Program-made: the position numbers and the translations under genes
Notes under the pieces: generated by a model
Told to the model about the DNA's origin: nothing
The model's input: only the letters and a program-made list of their open reading frames with translations
The model's database searches: none
Shown here: positions 62,159 through 64,000 of the stretch, in pieces
Layout: every line of letters starts with the position of its first letter
How positions within the stretch are numbered: the first letter of the stretch is position 1
From: Clostridium brassicae
GTDB taxonomy: Bacteria > Bacillota > Clostridia > Clostridiales > Clostridiaceae
Assembly (NCBI RefSeq): GCF_026738875.1
Contig: NZ_JAPQFJ010000001.1
Coordinates: 186,001 to 250,000 of the forward strand
Reading direction: 5' to 3'
Length of the DNA: 64,000 nucleotides

Positions 62159-63744
62159 TGAATTTATCAAAGAAGACCTTCGTGTATAGTGCAATTATAT
62201 CGGGGGCAATGGTAACCTTAATGATAGCATATTTTGTATTTATGTTTCCTTCATTATATGTGGATTATATGAGAAAGAGTAATTTAAAAGAAATAAAATC
62301 CATACAAGAAAACTACATAAATGACGGGAATTATAGAAATATATCCTCAAGCAATCCTACAGCTACAGCAACTATTAAAATACCAGTCAAGGGTAATGAG
62401 ATTTTTATCTCTAATAAATTTACTTCTATAAAAATCACCATTAATGATAATGAGATATTAAAGTATATTGAAAAAGTAAGGTACTATTCTACTCACAAGG
62501 AAGAAATGGGAAATATAGATAAAGAGGAATTTAATTTTACTAGTAATATAGGAAATATTTTTAAAAATAAATTGTTTAAGGATAATTTACCATTAACCTT
62601 TGAGTTTTTAACAAATGATTATAAGAATATTTATAAAGAAACATCATCAAAGATTCATGTGGTACAAGAGAATACGGTTATTTATGAAACTAATGTATCT
62701 GATGGAAGTAACCAGTATGCCAACTATATCGCCATAAGTACCCATAATAATGATATCATTGTATCCATGTTTTCGGTAATAGTTCCTAATATAGGAGAAA
62801 TAAGACCAATAATATTTCAAAGCCTACCAATGATTATTGCTACAGCTCTTTTATTAATATTGATATCAACTATATTATTTTCAAGAAAAATAGTGCTTCC
62901 AATAGAAAAACTAGTAAATCATGCAGTGTTTATGAAAGACAATACCAATAGAGAAGTTGAACTGATGAAAATGGAAGGAAAGGATGAAATTGCAGTTTTA
63001 GGTGAGACTCTTAATGACTTATATCTAAAATTAAATGAAAATTTTAAGGAGCTTGAAAAAAAGAATAACTATCTTTCTGAGCAAAATAAAAGACAAGAGG
63101 TATTTCTTAGGGCTTCCTCTCACCAGCTAAAAACCCCAGTTGCAGCAGCTTTATTACTGGTAGAGGGTATGATAAATGAAATAGGAAAATACAAAGATAC
63201 AAAGGAGTATTTACCGAAGGTAAAGATTCAATTGCAATCAATGAGAAAAATAATAGATGATATTTTAAATCTTAACAATAGTATGGAAGCCATCAAGAAG
63301 GAAAATATAAATATTGGTGAAATAATTGATGAAAGCCTCTTGTATCATGAGGTGCAAGTAAAATTAAAGGAGTTTACTATAGAAAAGGATCTTAACTTTT
63401 TAAATATAAATACAGATAGGAAGCTTATTTTTAAAATAATAGATAATCTAATAAATAATGCTATAAATTATACTCCTAAAGAGGGGCATATAAAAATAAC
63501 TTTAACGGAGAAAGCATTAACTATTATTAATTATGGGGCATTTATAGATGAAGAATTATTACCACACATATTTGATCCCTTTGTTTCAAGTAATAGTGAA
63601 AATAGGGGGCATGGCTTGGGGCTTTATATTGTAGCCTATTATGCAAACTTATTAAACTATGAGATAGAGGTTAGAAATATTAAGGATGGGGTAGAAGCTA
63701 TTATGTTTTTTACAAATACTAAGGATTTTAAGAGGATTAAATAA
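62158..63744 (+). CDS. Sensor histidine kinase
   Basis: 528 residues from the ATG at 62158 (AGGAGGG upstream). TM1 about 10-32, a 190-residue extracytoplasmic sensor, TM2 about 225-247, HAMP-like linker, H-box SSHQLKTPVAA, then ATPase boxes NLINNAINYTP and GHGLGLYIV. The sensor domain has no recognised fold. The ABC ATPase gene that follows suggests a peptide-antibiotic resistance type system. Confidence 0.92.
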   Translation: MNLSKKTFVYSAIISGAMVTLMIAYFVFMFPSLYVDYMRKSNLKEIKSIQENYINDGNYRNISSSNPTATATIKIPVKGNEIFISNKFTSIKITINDNEILKYIEKVRYYSTHKEEMGNIDKEEFNFTSNIGNIFKNKLFKDNLPLTFEFLTNDYKNIYKETSSKIHVVQENTVIYETNVSDGSNQYANYIAISTHNNDIIVSMFSVIVPNIGEIRPIIFQSLPMIIATALLLILISTILFSRKIVLPIEKLVNHAVFMKDNTNREVELMKMEGKDEIAVLGETLNDLYLKLNENFKELEKKNNYLSEQNKRQEVFLRASSHQLKTPVAAALLLVEGMINEIGKYKDTKEYLPKVKIQLQSMRKIIDDILNLNNSMEAIKKENINIGEIIDESLLYHEVQVKLKEFTIEKDLNFLNINTDRKLIFKIIDNLINNAINYTPKEGHIKITLTEKALTIINYGAFIDEELLPHIFDPFVSSNSENRGHGLGLYIVAYYANLLNYEIEVRNIKDGVEAIMFFTNTKDFKRIK

Positions 63745-63778
63745 GAAGAAGTATTGTTTACATTAGCTTATGTAATTA

Positions 63779-63842
63779 TCACAAGATTTGCATACAATCT
63801 TCACATGAAATCCATATAGATTTGGTACAGTTTAACTATGAT
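63779..63842 (+). promoter_or_regulatory. Candidate response-regulator direct repeats and -10 box
   Basis: TCACAAGATTTGCATAC (63779-63795) and TCACATGAAATCCATAT (63801-63817) agree at 12 of 17 positions with a 22-base period. TATGAT follows at 63837-63842 without a good -35, as in activated promoters. Confidence 0.45.
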
Positions 63843-63867
63843 GAATGGTTAAATAAGGAGAAGATTT

Positions 63868-64000
63868 ATGGTAACTATAAAAAATTTAGAAGTGAAATAT
63901 GGCGAAAAAATTGCATTATCAATAAAGTCACCAATAACCTTTGAAGCTGGTGATAGGATAGGGATAATAGGATCAAATGGAGCAGGAAAGTCTACACTAG
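63868..64000 (+). CDS. ABC transporter ATP-binding protein, 3' end missing
   Basis: 44 residues visible. ATG at 63868 with AAGGAG upstream. Begins MVTIKNLEVKYGEKIALSIK and reaches Walker A GSNGAGKST at the window edge. Probably the ATPase of an exporter controlled by the two-component system upstream. Confidence 0.88.
   Translation, partial: MVTIKNLEVKYGEKIALSIKSPITFEAGDRIGIIGSNGAGKSTL

Overview
The window is AT-rich, low-GC Gram-positive DNA with strong GGAGG-type ribosome binding sites, frequent GTG and TTG starts, and a Tlp-type small acid-soluble spore protein gene. Together with the catabolic and ECF-sigma content this points to a spore-forming Clostridium (sensu stricto). The species cannot be fixed from the sequence alone. 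No rRNA, tRNA or CRISPR array was seen.

Layout. 1-735: 3' part of a SIR2-like gene. 0.9-8.7 kb: NhaC-type antiporter, a membrane-anchored NlpC/P60-like protein, a PF04020 membrane protein divergent from a TetR regulator, then minus-strand genes for a LOR/SDH-ArgZ-type protein, an MBL hydrolase, an acetamidase/formamidase and a YeiL-like Crp/Fnr regulator. 9.1-13.0 kb: a pair of half-size DMT transporters, adenosine deaminase and a BCCT transporter. 13.3-18.3 kb: D-serine module (XRE-cupin regulator, GntP/DsdX permease, DsdA, and a fold-III DSD1-like enzyme). 18.6-22.0 kb: ECF sigma, anti-sigma and ABC exporter operon. 22.2-28.5 kb: azoreductase, Rrf2 regulator and two chemoreceptors. 28.9-36.3 kb: two more ECF-sigma loci, one with a DUF4179 regulator and the other with an ABC transporter, separated by an ECF-transporter S component. 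36.6-39.8 kb: a PAS-GGDEF gene broken by an amber codon, a WG-repeat lipoprotein, and a CxxC membrane protein split by a poly(A) frameshift. 40.4-47.3 kb: NERD-helicase, 5'-nucleotidase, and a glycerate module (CdaR, GntP, glycerate kinase).

Accessory region 48-61 kb. A WXG/LXG polymorphic toxin operon (49.2-52.75 kb) is followed by an orphan copy of its pre-toxin segment and by transposase and IstB remnants. Next come a radical-SAM gene, an unrecognised Cys-cluster protein, a MntA-HepT toxin-antitoxin pair, a MazG-like pyrophosphohydrolase and an HNH endonuclease. Three genes here (radical SAM, Cys-cluster protein, HNH) carry the same 18-bp promoter-like element, and a 74-bp piece of the radical-SAM gene is repeated at the 3' end of the Cys-cluster gene. 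This is the best place in the window to look for something undescribed. The window ends with a two-component system and the start of an ABC ATPase gene (61.5-64 kb).

Much of the non-toxin content is nutrient-responsive: nucleoside (adenosine deaminase, 5'-nucleotidase), D-serine and glycerate use, each next to its own regulator. Three sigma/anti-sigma units, two chemoreceptors and a two-component ABC system make up the surface-sensing part.
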